Positions 1-8,653 are shown, numbered from the stretch's first letter. The stretch is DNA of 64,000 nucleotides from Cognataquiflexum nitidum (GCF_022538055.1 NZ_JAKZAM010000016.1:1-64000); one strand, 5' to 3'. Translations and numbers: made by a program. The notes: generated from the letters alone by a model not told the origin.

Positions 1-79
1 AAACTGCAAACCCTCAAAAAAACAGATAATCCTATCCTAGCTGCATTGTTTCAAGCCAGAAATTAGCCAAACTTGAGGG

Positions 80-102
80 TCCAAGTCTGAAGACTTGAAC
101 CA
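80..102. repeat. Short palindromic repeat, copy 1
   Basis: A near-palindrome with arms AAGTCT and AGACTT and a two-base centre, followed by GAACCA. Three further copies lie at 785-866. It sits outside genes, as small dispersed REP-like elements usually do; function unknown. Confidence 0.7.
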
Positions 103-121
103 GTGTAGTCCAAAAATCACT

Positions 122-147
122 GAAGGCCCTAATTGATTCAGGCCTTC
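122..147. terminator. Hairpin, likely terminator of the minus-strand membrane protein gene
   Basis: Perfect 7-bp arms GAAGGCC/GGCCTTC around a 12-base loop, with T-rich sequence on both sides (TTGATTTT to the right; read leftward, AGTGATTTTT). It lies about 35 bases past the stop of the minus-strand gene at 183-581. Confidence 0.5.
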
Positions 148-182
148 TTGATTTTGGAACTTCTAGTAAAATAATATCAATT

Positions 183-581
183 TTAGAAGTTAATGTAAAT
201 AGTACAGCTAAACATCATGATCAGGAAATTGAGTAGAATCAATTCCATTTTCTTTTTGTACCGACTGCATAGAATGATGATAGCAATGAATAGAATGGTA
301 CAGAAAGTAAGCAATTCATACCTATTGACTTTAAGGAAAAGCAAAGCAATTTGGAGTGACAACTGTATGGTCATCCCCCAATAGATAAAAAGATCTATTT
401 TATCCGTCCCATTTTTTTCAAAAAACCCCATGACAGTTTTAAAGCCAAAAAACAACATGTATAAAGTAACCCCCATTGCTATAGGCATCAGTGAAATTTT
501 ACCTATGCTAAATAGAATGGCAGTACCCAATGAAAATATCAAATAGGTCAGGGTTATCTGTTTTGAGTAAGTTAAGTTCAC
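183..581 (-). CDS. Small integral membrane protein, unknown function
   Basis: A 132-residue protein that is almost wholly hydrophobic, with about four predicted membrane helices (roughly residues 10-30, 32-52, 66-84, 88-106) and a fifth hydrophobic stretch at the C-terminus. The basic run RYKKK near residue 107 suggests a cytoplasmic loop. No family motif is recognised. It is followed leftward by a hairpin at 122-147 and stands alone, with no operon partner visible. Existence as a real gene is supported by the continuous hydrophobic pattern and lack of an overlapping alternative; its role is unknown. Confidence 0.55.
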   Translation of the reverse strand: MNLTYSKQITLTYLIFSLGTAILFSIGKISLMPIAMGVTLYMLFFGFKTVMGFFEKNGTDKIDLFIYWGMTIQLSLQIALLFLKVNRYELLTFCTILFIAIIILCSRYKKKMELILLNFLIMMFSCTIYINF

Positions 582-674
582 TGTGAGAGAGTTTTGGAAC
601 CTATAATATCTACTGATGTTTTAAAAGTAGTTTATTCATATCAATTTACAAAAACAGCTATATGGATAGAATAG

Positions 675-764
675 CTAGAAACCCCTCAAAAAACTCCCCA
701 AGTCCATCTGCTGAATTCCTTCAAATTTGTCCATGTTAATAATTGTCTTTGGGTAAAAGCCGTC
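675..764 (-). pseudogene. 3' remnant of a second AAA/DUF4143 ATPase gene
   Basis: Read on the minus strand, this stretch translates as a continuous peptide containing YPKTIINMDKFEG, then IQQMDLGSFLRGF and a TAG stop. It matches the last residues of the intact ATPase at 1665-2879 (YPKTVITMDRFEG, IQQMDLRSFLRTND) apart from a short gap. Nothing upstream of it (764 onward) continues the match; instead palindromic repeats begin there. It is therefore the degraded end of a lost paralogue about 1 kb from the surviving copy. Confidence 0.75.
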
Positions 765-866
765 TGAAGACTTTATTGACATGGTCCAAGTCTGAAGACT
801 TGAACCACAAGTCTGAAGACTTGAACCAATTGGGTTTACATGGTCCAAGTCTGAAGAATTGAACCA
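762..866. repeat. Cluster of the AAGTCT-GA-AGACTT palindromic repeat (copies 2-4)
   Basis: Three full copies at 785-807, 807-828 and 842-866, the last with one arm mutated (GAAGAATT), plus a partial copy at 762-773. This cluster and the ATPase remnant fill most of the gene-free stretch 582-929; the rest (582-674) is AT-rich and shows nothing further. The next gene starts at 930. Confidence 0.75.
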
Positions 867-929
867 TTCGGTCTAAAACAGACAGCACCGAAAAGTAAAA
901 ATCTCCCTTAAAATCAATATTTTTACTTT

Positions 930-1538
930 ATGGAAAAGGGAGAGGTGAAAAGCAAAGTTGAAGAACAATCGGCAGAGTATGGAAAGTATACCTATGCAGA
1001 CTATTTGACCTGGCAGATAGACGAAATGGTGGAGTTGATCAAAGGTAAAATTTTCAAGCAAGCAGTAGCACCGAGAAGAATTCATCAAGAGGTGTCGGGG
1101 AGAATTTTCAATAAGCTTTATAACTTTTTGGAAAAGCATCCTTGTAAGGTTTATGTAGCTCCATTTGATGTACGCTTGCCGGTCAGATCCAAAAAACATG
1201 AAGACATTGACACAGTTGTTCAACCGGATATCTGTGTGATCTGTGATCCCGGGAAATTGGATGAACTTGGATGTGTGGGTGCTCCGGATTTGATCGTAGA
1301 AATCCTTTCTCCCGGAAACAACAAAAAGGAACTTCAAAACAAATATGAAGTGTATGAAGAATCAGGCGTGAAGGAATATTGGGTAATTCACCCTAATGAA
1401 TGTACTTTAATTGTCAATTCGCTGAAAAAAGGAAAATACCATGCATCAAGGATTTTTACTCATGGAGATAAGGTAGTGTCATTGGCAGTTGAAGGATTTG
1501 TTTTGGATCTTGAAGAAGTTTTTGAAGGAATGATGTAA
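930..1538 (+). CDS. Uma2-family (DUF820) PD-(D/E)XK nuclease-like protein
   Basis: A 202-residue protein with the Uma2 family pattern: GKIFK near the start, then VVQPDICVICD, APDLIVEILSPGN and KYEVYEESGVKEYWVI, which supply the Asp, Glu and Lys positions of the PD-(D/E)XK fold. Length is normal for the family. The biological role of Uma2 proteins is not settled; they are annotated as putative restriction-type endonucleases and occur in many copies in some bacteria. A close paralogue at 7981-8604 is broken. The ATG at 930 follows a short AT-rich leader; no operon partner is visible. Family assignment is secure, function is not. Confidence 0.9.
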   Translation: MEKGEVKSKVEEQSAEYGKYTYADYLTWQIDEMVELIKGKIFKQAVAPRRIHQEVSGRIFNKLYNFLEKHPCKVYVAPFDVRLPVRSKKHEDIDTVVQPDICVICDPGKLDELGCVGAPDLIVEILSPGNNKKELQNKYEVYEESGVKEYWVIHPNECTLIVNSLKKGKYHASRIFTHGDKVVSLAVEGFVLDLEEVFEGMM

Positions 1539-1664
1539 TCTTAGGTTCAAACTTTAAGACATCCTTTAATTCGGTATTATCCTAAAATCATACAAAGATG
1601 TCAGAGGTTATGCGCAACTTTTTTCAAATACTGTTCCCCTATTAACCCAGTAAACGCTCTTTTA

Positions 1665-2879
1665 TTAATCATTTGTCCGCAAAAAACTCCTCAAATCCAT
1701 CTGCTGAATACCTTCAAAAGTATTTCCTTCAAACCTGTCCATGGTAATGACGGTCTTGGGGTAGTTGTCTTTGATTTTTTGGAGGTTACCAAATTCCCTT
1801 TCCATGGTTTTGGCTTCGTTGATACTGAGGGCAACTTGAAAATAGGTTGTTTCTCCTTCCTTTTGACAGACAAAATCAATCTCCTCATTTCCCAAAACCC
1901 CGACTTTTACTTCGTATCCTCTGAAGAGTAAATGGTTGTAAACTACATTTTCCAATATCTTGCCCCTGTCTTCCGGGCGATAACCCCAAATCCCATGACG
2001 GACCCCAAGGTTTTCGAAATAATACTTGTCCCCTATTTCAAATAACCTCTTGCCTACTATGTCATAGCGCGGTACTTTATGGATTAAAAATGCACTACAG
2101 AGGTATTCTATATAAGTCTGTACCTGATTGTGTGCCATATTGATTTTTTGGGATTTCAAAAAATCCGAAATCTTCTTAGCTGAAAACAAACTCCCTGTAT
2201 TGCTTGCCAAAAAAAGAACAAGCTGTTCTAGGAATGTCGTATTCCTGACCCCATATCTGTTGATGATATCCCGATAGACAATCGTTGAATAGATGTTTTT
2301 CAGGTATTCAAATACAATGGCATCCTTCAATTCCAAATGCTTCAAATAAGGCAATCCTCCATATTTCAGGTATTTCTCAAGGCTTTCTTGTCCATCCTCC
2401 AATTGATGAAAATCCAAAAATTCTAGATATGAAAGGCTGTAAACTGTGATTTCAATATATCTGCCACTCAAATTCCCCGCAATATCTCCAGAAAGAAGAT
2501 TGGCATTACTTCCTGTACAATAAATGTCAAGTTCCTCGTCTAGCAGAAGTGATCTCAATGCATCTCCAAAATCCGTGATGTCCTGTATTTCATCAATAAA
2601 TACATAATTCATCCTTCCCGGAGTTTTATTGTCCCTGATATATTGGTGAAGGTCTTTGGCTTCCTTCATCCATGAAAAATCCAGGTCTTCCTTATTAATA
2701 TAAATGACCGGAGTTTGGATATTTTTTATTTGAAGTTCTTGAATTAACTGAAACAATAAATAACTTTTCCCAACCCTTCTTTGTCCTGTTATAACTTTAA
2801 TAAGACCCTTTCCAACAAAAGGTTTTATCTTTTCAAGATATGATTGACGGAGATTTAAATTATTTGGGATTTGGAACAT
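1665..2879 (-). CDS. AAA-family ATPase with C-terminal DUF4143 domain
   Basis: A 404-residue protein of the widespread AAA/DUF4143 group. The Walker A motif GQRRVGKS is at residues 32-39 and Walker B FIDEIQD at 94-100; the sensor-like CTGSNAN is near 121-127 and SGRYIEI near 138. The C-terminal part has the EEIDFV...YFQVA pattern of the DUF4143 region, which resembles a nuclease-like fold. Family function is unknown; many members sit in accessory regions. The start at 2879 is followed upstream by three 18-bp inverted repeats at 2883-2980, probably its control region. A decayed second copy is at 675-764. Confidence 0.9.
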   Translation of the reverse strand: MFQIPNNLNLRQSYLEKIKPFVGKGLIKVITGQRRVGKSYLLFQLIQELQIKNIQTPVIYINKEDLDFSWMKEAKDLHQYIRDNKTPGRMNYVFIDEIQDITDFGDALRSLLLDEELDIYCTGSNANLLSGDIAGNLSGRYIEITVYSLSYLEFLDFHQLEDGQESLEKYLKYGGLPYLKHLELKDAIVFEYLKNIYSTIVYRDIINRYGVRNTTFLEQLVLFLASNTGSLFSAKKISDFLKSQKINMAHNQVQTYIEYLCSAFLIHKVPRYDIVGKRLFEIGDKYYFENLGVRHGIWGYRPEDRGKILENVVYNHLLFRGYEVKVGVLGNEEIDFVCQKEGETTYFQVALSINEAKTMEREFGNLQKIKDNYPKTVITMDRFEGNTFEGIQQMDLRSFLRTND

Positions 2880-2882
2880 TTT

Positions 2883-2980
2883 ATGTAATTACGATTACAA
2901 TAATAAGCAAATATATAATTTATTGTAACCATACTTACAACTTTATTAAAAAGATTAAGATGTTGTAATCATACTTACAA
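2883..2980 (-). promoter_or_regulatory. Three inverted-repeat sites at 40-bp spacing upstream of the DUF4143 ATPase
   Basis: Sites at 2883-2900, 2923-2940 and 2963-2980. The second and third are perfect TTGTAA-N6-TTACAA; the first has ATGTAA as its left arm. The site starts are exactly 40 bp apart, close to four helical turns. All lie between the start of the ATPase gene and the stop of the hydrolase gene at 2992. The layout fits cooperative binding by a dimeric DNA-binding protein; the binder is unknown. Confidence 0.6.
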
Positions 2981-2991
2981 CTTTACCCACC

Positions 2992-3846
2992 TCACTGGTC
3001 CTCCATAAATTCTTCAATCCATTTGTATACTTTACTTGGAGTATAGATAAACTGCACGATCATAGGCTTGTGTTTTTTGCCTTTCTGCAGGTGAAAATTA
3101 GGCTCAGGGTTTATCTTTTTATATTCTTCCAAAAATCTCTCTGTGGTCTTTTCTATTCCCGGTAGGGTTTTGCCACCCATCATGATCAGCATAGGAGGAT
3201 CTTTTTCATCCAAATAATAAATCGGTGAGGTATCTTTCCATACCTGCGGATTGTCAGTAAAAGCCCGAAGATATTGAGTCCCCGGAGCATAATTCATTTC
3301 TTTTAAAAACCAATACATATCCAATCCTGCTGCATCTATTAGAATTGTTCCCTTGATCGGATTCTTTACTCCCAAGGTGTCAAAATATTCATCCCGGACA
3401 GAAATCAGACTCGCCAAGTGTCCTCCCGCAGAATGCCCTGAGACGTAAATCTTGTCGGGACTTCCTCCATAGGTTTTGATATTCTGAGCCGTCCAACTGA
3501 CTGCCTGTGCTGCGGCTTTGGCCATGTCATGCACCTGATAGTCCGGGCTAAGTGGATAATCGAAGGTCACTGCCACAATTCCTTTTCTAGCCAATCTTGA
3601 TCCAAGGAAATTATAGATGTCTTTGTTACCCGAGTCCCAACTCCCACCATGTATAAAAAGCATCACATCGTTGCTCCCATCTGCATTTTTGGGAGCAAAT
3701 ATATTCAATTGCTTTTCTGGAAGATTTCCCAAAAATCCCTTTTCCATGTAACTGATATCCTTGCTGCGCTGCACGGCCCTGAAAGAACAGGAAAAAGAGA
3801 CAAAACCAAGAGTAGTGAAAAGAAGACACTTTTTAAAGAAATTCAT
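2992..3846 (-). CDS. Alpha/beta hydrolase, probable lipoprotein esterase
   Basis: A 284-residue protein when started at the ATG at 3846. This start gives a short basic N-terminus, a hydrophobic stretch and a lipobox-like FVSFSC with Cys20, so export as a lipoprotein is likely; upstream in-frame codons add an unlike 59-residue tail. The carboxylesterase/BD-FAE type signature is clear: oxyanion HGG at 66-68, nucleophile motif GHSAGG with Ser139, and a late GKKHKPM that can supply His. Substrate cannot be read from sequence; short-chain esters are typical of the family. It is transcribed alone. Confidence 0.85.
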   Translation of the reverse strand: MNFFKKCLLFTTLGFVSFSCSFRAVQRSKDISYMEKGFLGNLPEKQLNIFAPKNADGSNDVMLFIHGGSWDSGNKDIYNFLGSRLARKGIVAVTFDYPLSPDYQVHDMAKAAAQAVSWTAQNIKTYGGSPDKIYVSGHSAGGHLASLISVRDEYFDTLGVKNPIKGTILIDAAGLDMYWFLKEMNYAPGTQYLRAFTDNPQVWKDTSPIYYLDEKDPPMLIMMGGKTLPGIEKTTERFLEEYKKINPEPNFHLQKGKKHKPMIVQFIYTPSKVYKWIEEFMEDQ

Positions 3847-4201
3847 AAAACGCAAATGGGTTGATTCACGAAAGATAACAAACAAAGGAGTGCAGGGTTT
3901 AAAATTTTGGAAGAAGATGTTTCCACAATCTTTACTTTGAATAGATACCGAAATTAATTTGGAATCATATGACCTCAACATTAATTCTAAACCCTTTTGT
4001 TTGAATAAAATATTATTTTTCAATATTATATTTTGTTATTTCTTTTTCAAATGTTAATTTTCACTTGATTCGGGAAACAATACCAAGTTTTGATCACCTT
4101 TCTCCCCTAATCTAAGTCAATAATTCGGACCATATCGATCAAGCCCTAGAAAGGATATGGTGTATTCATCTTCACTTCGCAAAGTTTGATAATACAGCAA
4201 A
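3847..4201. other. Gene-free stretch between divergent genes
   Basis: This region lies between the minus-strand hydrolase and the plus-strand reductase, so it should hold both promoters. It is AT-rich around 3990-4060. No hairpin, repeat or convincing small gene was seen. Confidence 0.5.
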
Positions 4202-4816
4202 ATGAAAATAGGCATATTAGGCGCCACCAAATTGGCCGCCGCATTGGGCAATAAATTTCTATCTTCGGATACGAGTGTCATATTCGGTGTTAGGGAAAAT
4301 TTTGTAGCCAAGGATATCGAATGGAAAATTCTCAGCAAACATTCTGACAAGGTTTTTGGCTTCAAGGAAGCAATTCTCCGCTCAGACTATATCTTGATCT
4401 GCTGTGACAATGAACACCTGACCCAACTTTGTGAATGTCTTTCAGAGTCGGACTTGGAGAACAAAACAGTTATTGACTGTACCAATGCTTCTTTTGGCAA
4501 TGAGTATGATTGCAATTACTTTTTGATCCGGCATTTTTTGGGGGGTAAAAATATCTTCAAAGCATTCAATAATCTTGGCATAGATTATCCGATATCTGAC
4601 GTTCTTGGGCTGATCAAGGAAACGTACTATTGCGGGGAGGAAGGGACTGAAAAACTGAAAGTCAAAAAATTGATAGAAAAATCCGGGTTTCGGGCCATAG
4701 ATACGGGGACTTCCGAAAGTGCATTTTTATTGGAGGCTTTCTTCCATTTGAGCAAAAAAATAGCAGCAAATAAAAAAGAAAAAACGGAGTACCATTTTAA
4801 ACTGATCACGGTCTAA
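4202..4816 (+). CDS. NAD(P)-binding reductase of the F420-dependent NADP reductase-like (COG2085) group, copy 1
   Basis: A 204-residue protein that opens with the nucleotide-binding strand MKIGILGATKLAAALG and keeps the COG2085 hallmark KAFNNLG near residue 120, together with ICCDNEHL and VIDCTNA. In this group a Rossmann domain binds NADP and the partner substrate varies; many non-actinobacterial members do not use F420. Substrate here is unknown. A paralogue of identical length follows at 5111, 294 bp downstream on the same strand, so the pair arose by tandem duplication. The unusual residues after the first glycines (TKLA) are shared by both copies. Confidence 0.75.
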   Translation: MKIGILGATKLAAALGNKFLSSDTSVIFGVRENFVAKDIEWKILSKHSDKVFGFKEAILRSDYILICCDNEHLTQLCECLSESDLENKTVIDCTNASFGNEYDCNYFLIRHFLGGKNIFKAFNNLGIDYPISDVLGLIKETYYCGEEGTEKLKVKKLIEKSGFRAIDTGTSESAFLLEAFFHLSKKIAANKKEKTEYHFKLITV

Positions 4817-5110
4817 ATTTCAGTCACCGACTCCAATTTTCTAGGAATTGTTTGGTTTTTCCTCAAAAAATGAAAATTTTTTTTCTGCCCAAAAAGCCCT
4901 TTTCATTTTGTTATTTGGCAGTCATGATTACTAATTTGCATTTCATTTTTTCCTTAAAATTTATTGAAAAAATAATTTTGAGTTAGAATCCTAATTATCT
5001 ATATTTCAATCCCTTCCGAATAAAAATAGACTCTACTCGCAGCTCAGGAGGTATAAATTATAATCCATCTATTGGCTTTTCCACCCAAAAGTCAAGCATT
5101 TTAAAAGGAT

Positions 5111-5725
5111 ATGAAAATAGGAATCTTAGGAGGAACAAAACTTGCTTCCACCCTTGGCAACAAAATGTTGGCCATGAACCAAACAGTGGTTTTTGGAGTC
5201 CGAGAAGACTTCGTAACCAAAGAAATCGAATGGAAAATACTTAATATGTATCTCGATAAAATCTTTAGCTATGATACGGCTATAGAAATGTCGGACATCC
5301 TTTTGATCTGCTGCGAAAACGAGCACCTCCCAAAGGTTTGCGAAAGCCTGGCCGTGTCGGAATTGAAAAACAAGATTATCATTGACTGTACCAATGGTGC
5401 CTATACAGCTGAGTTTTCCTGCAATACCACTTTGATCAAAAAAAGTATCGGTGACCAAAAGCTTTTCAAAGCATTCAACAACCTTGGGATCGACTACCCA
5501 AAATCGGATCCTATGGGTTTGGTGAAAGAAACTTACTTCTGCGGACCTGATTCAGCCGAGAAACTAAGTGTCAAAAAAATCATTGAATGGGTAGGTTTCA
5601 GACCTGTAGATGCGGGAGAAATCGAAAATGCCATGCTGCTCGAAGCATTCTATCACTTAAGGAAAACCATCTCATTTCAAAGACCTGAGAAAATGGATTA
5701 TCACTTTAAATTGATCGCTGTTTAG
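5111..5725 (+). CDS. NAD(P)-binding reductase of the COG2085 group, copy 2
   Basis: A 204-residue paralogue of the gene at 4202, identical in length and alignable throughout: GILGGTKLASTLG, ICCENEHL, IIDCTNG, KAFNNLGIDYP, and a near-identical end (DYHFKLIAV against EYHFKLITV). Both keep the KAFNNLG motif expected of the family, so both are probably functional. The spacer 4817-5110 is AT-rich and has no hairpin, so the two may be separate transcripts. Substrate unknown. Confidence 0.75.
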   Translation: MKIGILGGTKLASTLGNKMLAMNQTVVFGVREDFVTKEIEWKILNMYLDKIFSYDTAIEMSDILLICCENEHLPKVCESLAVSELKNKIIIDCTNGAYTAEFSCNTTLIKKSIGDQKLFKAFNNLGIDYPKSDPMGLVKETYFCGPDSAEKLSVKKIIEWVGFRPVDAGEIENAMLLEAFYHLRKTISFQRPEKMDYHFKLIAV

Positions 5726-6161
5726 ATAAATATTTGCTATGAAATTATACCTATCGTAATTATAATAATTTGTTTTACAATGCTTTATTCCAATGTTGCA
5801 ATTTTTAAACTATTTTTAGGAGTATCATATATTTGAAAACCAATCTGATTTTTCAATGGAAATAAAGGACAAGAATAATTACAAGGACATTTTGGAGGAA
5901 TTATCATGGCTTAAAAATCTTTAGGATAATAGCCGTATGTCTAAGGTAAACATTGTTTGTAATTAGCTTTATCATTGCTTTTCCGATACAACTCTATGAT
6001 TTTGCTATAAAGCTGAGGTAGGAATAGGCCTTAACTGGCCTCTCCAAATTTTTGGAAAGGCCTTCAATTAGCCCAACACCAAGCTATAGAATACGGACGG
6101 GGACATTAAACTTAGAAAAATAGGAATTGAAAATATTGGGTAAACGTCACTCTTTCCAAAG
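5726..6161. other. Gene-free stretch with a possible promoter, a 22-codon reading frame and a hairpin
   Basis: A TATATTTG element at 5829-5836 matches the Bacteroidota -7 consensus and precedes a 22-codon frame at 5856-5924 that ends in TAG. The frame has no recognisable features and may be chance. A hairpin at 6037-6062 has arms GGCCT-TCCAA and TTGGA-AGGCC with single bulges; it could end transcripts from either side, although no long T run follows. Confidence 0.35.
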
Positions 6162-6557
6162 TCACATTTTGATACCCCTTGCTTCCATAATCCGAAAAAA
6201 CAGGATATGCGCCATATTCCTCGCATGTTCTTTGGCATAATCGGCGTGCTTACCTTCAAAGTAAGTATCCAAAGTTGAAAACCAAAGCTCCAACCAATTG
6301 CCAAAATGTAATTGTGTGATTGCATTTCCGGTTTTTGCATCCACTTCTTTGTGGACAGGAACCGGACTAAATTTGCCTGCCCCCGGCCCGGACTGTAGCA
6401 AAATCATCTCCCAAAAATCCGTCAACCGCTCCAAATGCGATTCCCAGTCATGTATAACATTATTGAAAATCGGGCCAAGAGATTCGTGCTTTCTGATTCT
6501 CGCATAAAAACTCCGAACCAAAAGCGACACGTCTTCCCTATTTTCGATTTCCTTCAT
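6162..6557 (-). CDS. Group III truncated haemoglobin
   Basis: A 131-residue protein matching truncated haemoglobins: an early FYARIRKHESLGPIF segment, the HLERLTDFWE segment typical of group III, and the proximal haem ligand His84 in LHFGNW. Group III members bind O2 or NO in the cytoplasm and are often linked to microaerobic or nitrosative stress; the exact role here is unknown. The stop of the next gene upstream (phosphodiesterase, 6559) is one base away from this start, so the two are co-transcribed. Confidence 0.85.
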   Translation of the reverse strand: MKEIENREDVSLLVRSFYARIRKHESLGPIFNNVIHDWESHLERLTDFWEMILLQSGPGAGKFSPVPVHKEVDAKTGNAITQLHFGNWLELWFSTLDTYFEGKHADYAKEHARNMAHILFFRIMEARGIKM

Positions 6558-6558
6558 T

Positions 6559-7812
6559 TTATTTTTCCTTCAAAATCGGGACTAACACTTCCAATTTCCC
6601 ATCAATTGCTGCAGGAATAGGCAATCCTAAAATCTTTGCCAATATGGGATAAACATGAATGTTTTCGAATGAAGGGATCAAAAGTCCTTCCTTTACCATC
6701 GGTCCATTGGCATAGAAAATCCCATGCATATCCTTATACTCCGGACTAAACCCATGCTCTCCAAATACTTCTGTTTTGAACATTGCAGCCCTATTTTGGT
6801 AAGAAACCATTCCTTTAGATGTAGTCAGGTAATGTCCCAAATCAGGGATAATGATCAGGTCACCAAAGCGGTTTTTATATTTTTCGATATTTTTATAATA
6901 CTCCCTATCCTCCACCCTGACTACTTTATAATGCTTAGCTTTATCATTGAGTTCCTTATATACTTTTTCAAGCTCATCCCTATTTTCCAAATGCAAATGT
7001 GCCAAAGCGCCGTTATTGACTACCCTCCCCTCAATGCCTTCGGTGATTTGATCCAAATTCATAAGATTTCCTTTGGGAATATTGGTCATCCCATGGTCAG
7101 AGACGATAAAAATATTGATATCGAGGTCAAAACTCTTCAATCCTTCAAATAAAGCACCAAGTTCCCGGTCTAATTTTTCCAGTCTTCCGCTGATTTCCTT
7201 GTCATTATCAGGACCATATCGATGCCCGATGTCGTCCATATCAGAAAAATAAAGTGTAATCATCCTCGGTCTTTCCTCCTCAGGAAGCTGCAGCCACTCA
7301 AAAACCTTGGAAATCCTGGTAAGATTAGAAACGGCACCATCATAGCTGAAATAATAACTCGGCCGGATTCCCTGCACCGGAGCTTCCGAACCAACGAAAA
7401 AGTAGCTAGCGGCCTTCATGCCGTTTTGCTCTGCCAATACCCAAATGGGCGTTCCTCCATACCAATATCTATCCTCGACAATGTCCCTATTGCCCATACT
7501 ATAAATCAGGTCCTTTTCAGGTTCATAGAAAGAGTTGTCAACCAATCCATGATTTTCAGGTTTCAGTCCTGTTGCAATGGTATAATGGTTTGGAAAAGTC
7601 TTGCTCGGAAATGAAGGGATCAGTGCTTCTGCTGCTGTTCCGTTTTGGATAAATCGGGAAATATTTTCAGGTTTGAATCTTTGGACATAATCATGTCTGA
7701 ATCCGTCAAGGGAAATCAGAATCACATATTGGTCTCTTTCCTGGGAAAAAGCCGAATTGATAAAAAAAGTAAGGAAAAGAAATAATGCCAAAGTGAATTT
7801 CATTAGAGACAT
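6559..7812 (-). CDS. Secreted nucleotide pyrophosphatase/phosphodiesterase-like enzyme (alkaline phosphatase superfamily)
   Basis: A 417-residue protein with a clear signal peptide ending near AFS at residue 23. Metal and catalytic motifs of the NPP family are present in order: LISLDGF with Asp36, FPSKTFPNHYT with nucleophile Thr72, FSDMDDIGHRYGP, IVSDHGM and MHGIFY. These enzymes hydrolyse phosphodiester or pyrophosphate bonds of nucleotides or lipids in the periplasm using two zinc ions; the substrate is not readable here. It is followed after one base by the truncated haemoglobin gene, an unexpected operon partner. Confidence 0.88.
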   Translation of the reverse strand: MSLMKFTLALFLFLTFFINSAFSQERDQYVILISLDGFRHDYVQRFKPENISRFIQNGTAAEALIPSFPSKTFPNHYTIATGLKPENHGLVDNSFYEPEKDLIYSMGNRDIVEDRYWYGGTPIWVLAEQNGMKAASYFFVGSEAPVQGIRPSYYFSYDGAVSNLTRISKVFEWLQLPEEERPRMITLYFSDMDDIGHRYGPDNDKEISGRLEKLDRELGALFEGLKSFDLDINIFIVSDHGMTNIPKGNLMNLDQITEGIEGRVVNNGALAHLHLENRDELEKVYKELNDKAKHYKVVRVEDREYYKNIEKYKNRFGDLIIIPDLGHYLTTSKGMVSYQNRAAMFKTEVFGEHGFSPEYKDMHGIFYANGPMVKEGLLIPSFENIHVYPILAKILGLPIPAAIDGKLEVLVPILKEK

Positions 7813-7980
7813 CTACTGTAGGTTTGATTTGCAGACAAAAGTAGCAGAAGAAAATTTGGTAGCCAATAGGTATTTTACCTTCGGAAAATTTAATCCAATA
7901 ATCTCAGGTTACTGGTCCTTGTCAAAAGAAACTTCATGGACAGACTTTTTCAACTACAATGATTTTCTTAACTTGATTGA

Positions 7981-8604
7981 ATGAAAACCTTTGATTCAAA
8001 TCCCGAAAATCAAAACAAAGTCGAGGAACCATCCACAGAATATGGCTTGTATACCTATGCGGATTATTTGACTTGGGAGTTTGATGAAATGGTGAAACTT
8101 ATCAAAGGAAAAATCTTCAAATCAGCAGCTGCCGCTCCCCGAAGAATTCACCAGAAAATCTCAGGAAATATTTTTTCAAGCCTCCACATTTATTTGAAAG
8201 ATAATCCATGTCAGGTCTTCTCTGCGCCTTTTGATGTGAGACTTCCTGTCAAGTCGAAAAAGAATGAAGATATCTTCACTGTTGTGCAGCCTGATATATC
8301 AGTGATCTGTGACAAATGCAAATTGGATGACTTGGGATGTATCGGTGCACCTGACCTGATTGTGGAGATTTTGTCTCTGGGAAACAATTCAAAAGAACTC
8401 AGAGATAAATATGAGGTCTATGAAGAAAGCGGTGTGAAAGAATATTGGATTGTCTCACCCTACGAATGGACCCTTTAAGTATACACTTTGATCGATGGGA
8501 AATATGTTCCCTCCAAACTTTTTACGATGGGCGATATTGTCGAATCGAAATGTATCTCCGGATTCAAACTTGATCTCGACGAAGTTTTCGACGATTTGGA
8601 CTAG
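7981..8604 (+). pseudogene. Uma2-family nuclease gene broken by an in-frame TAA
   Basis: The frame starts at ATG 7981 and aligns with the Uma2 protein at 930-1538 through KEYWIVSPYEWTL, where TAA at 8476-8478 replaces the next codon. Reading on in the same frame without any shift gives a tail (IDGKYVPSKLF, GFKLDLDEVF) that matches the end of the paralogue, up to TAG at 8602-8604. So a single nonsense change removes about 42 residues. The ILSPGN motif also reads ILSLGN. The first 165 residues still hold the catalytic core, so residual activity cannot be excluded. Confidence 0.85.
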
Positions 8605-8622
8605 AATTATCAATCAAAAAAA

Positions 8623-8653
8623 TCCCAAGTTGCTGACACTTGGGATTTTTTTT
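8623..8653 (+). terminator. Rho-independent terminator after the broken Uma2 gene
   Basis: Perfect 8-bp arms TCCCAAGT (8623-8630) and ACTTGGGA (8638-8645) around a 7-base loop, then eight T residues. Confidence 0.85.

Noticed and set aside
873..1337. Minus-strand frame opposite the Uma2 gene
   Set aside because: Shadow of a recognised family gene; Cys/Phe/His-rich composition is not protein-like.
2883..2980. Short CRISPR-like array (three repeats, 22-base spacers)
   Set aside because: Only three 18-bp copies, spacers too short, no cas genes; equal 40-bp spacing fits operators better.
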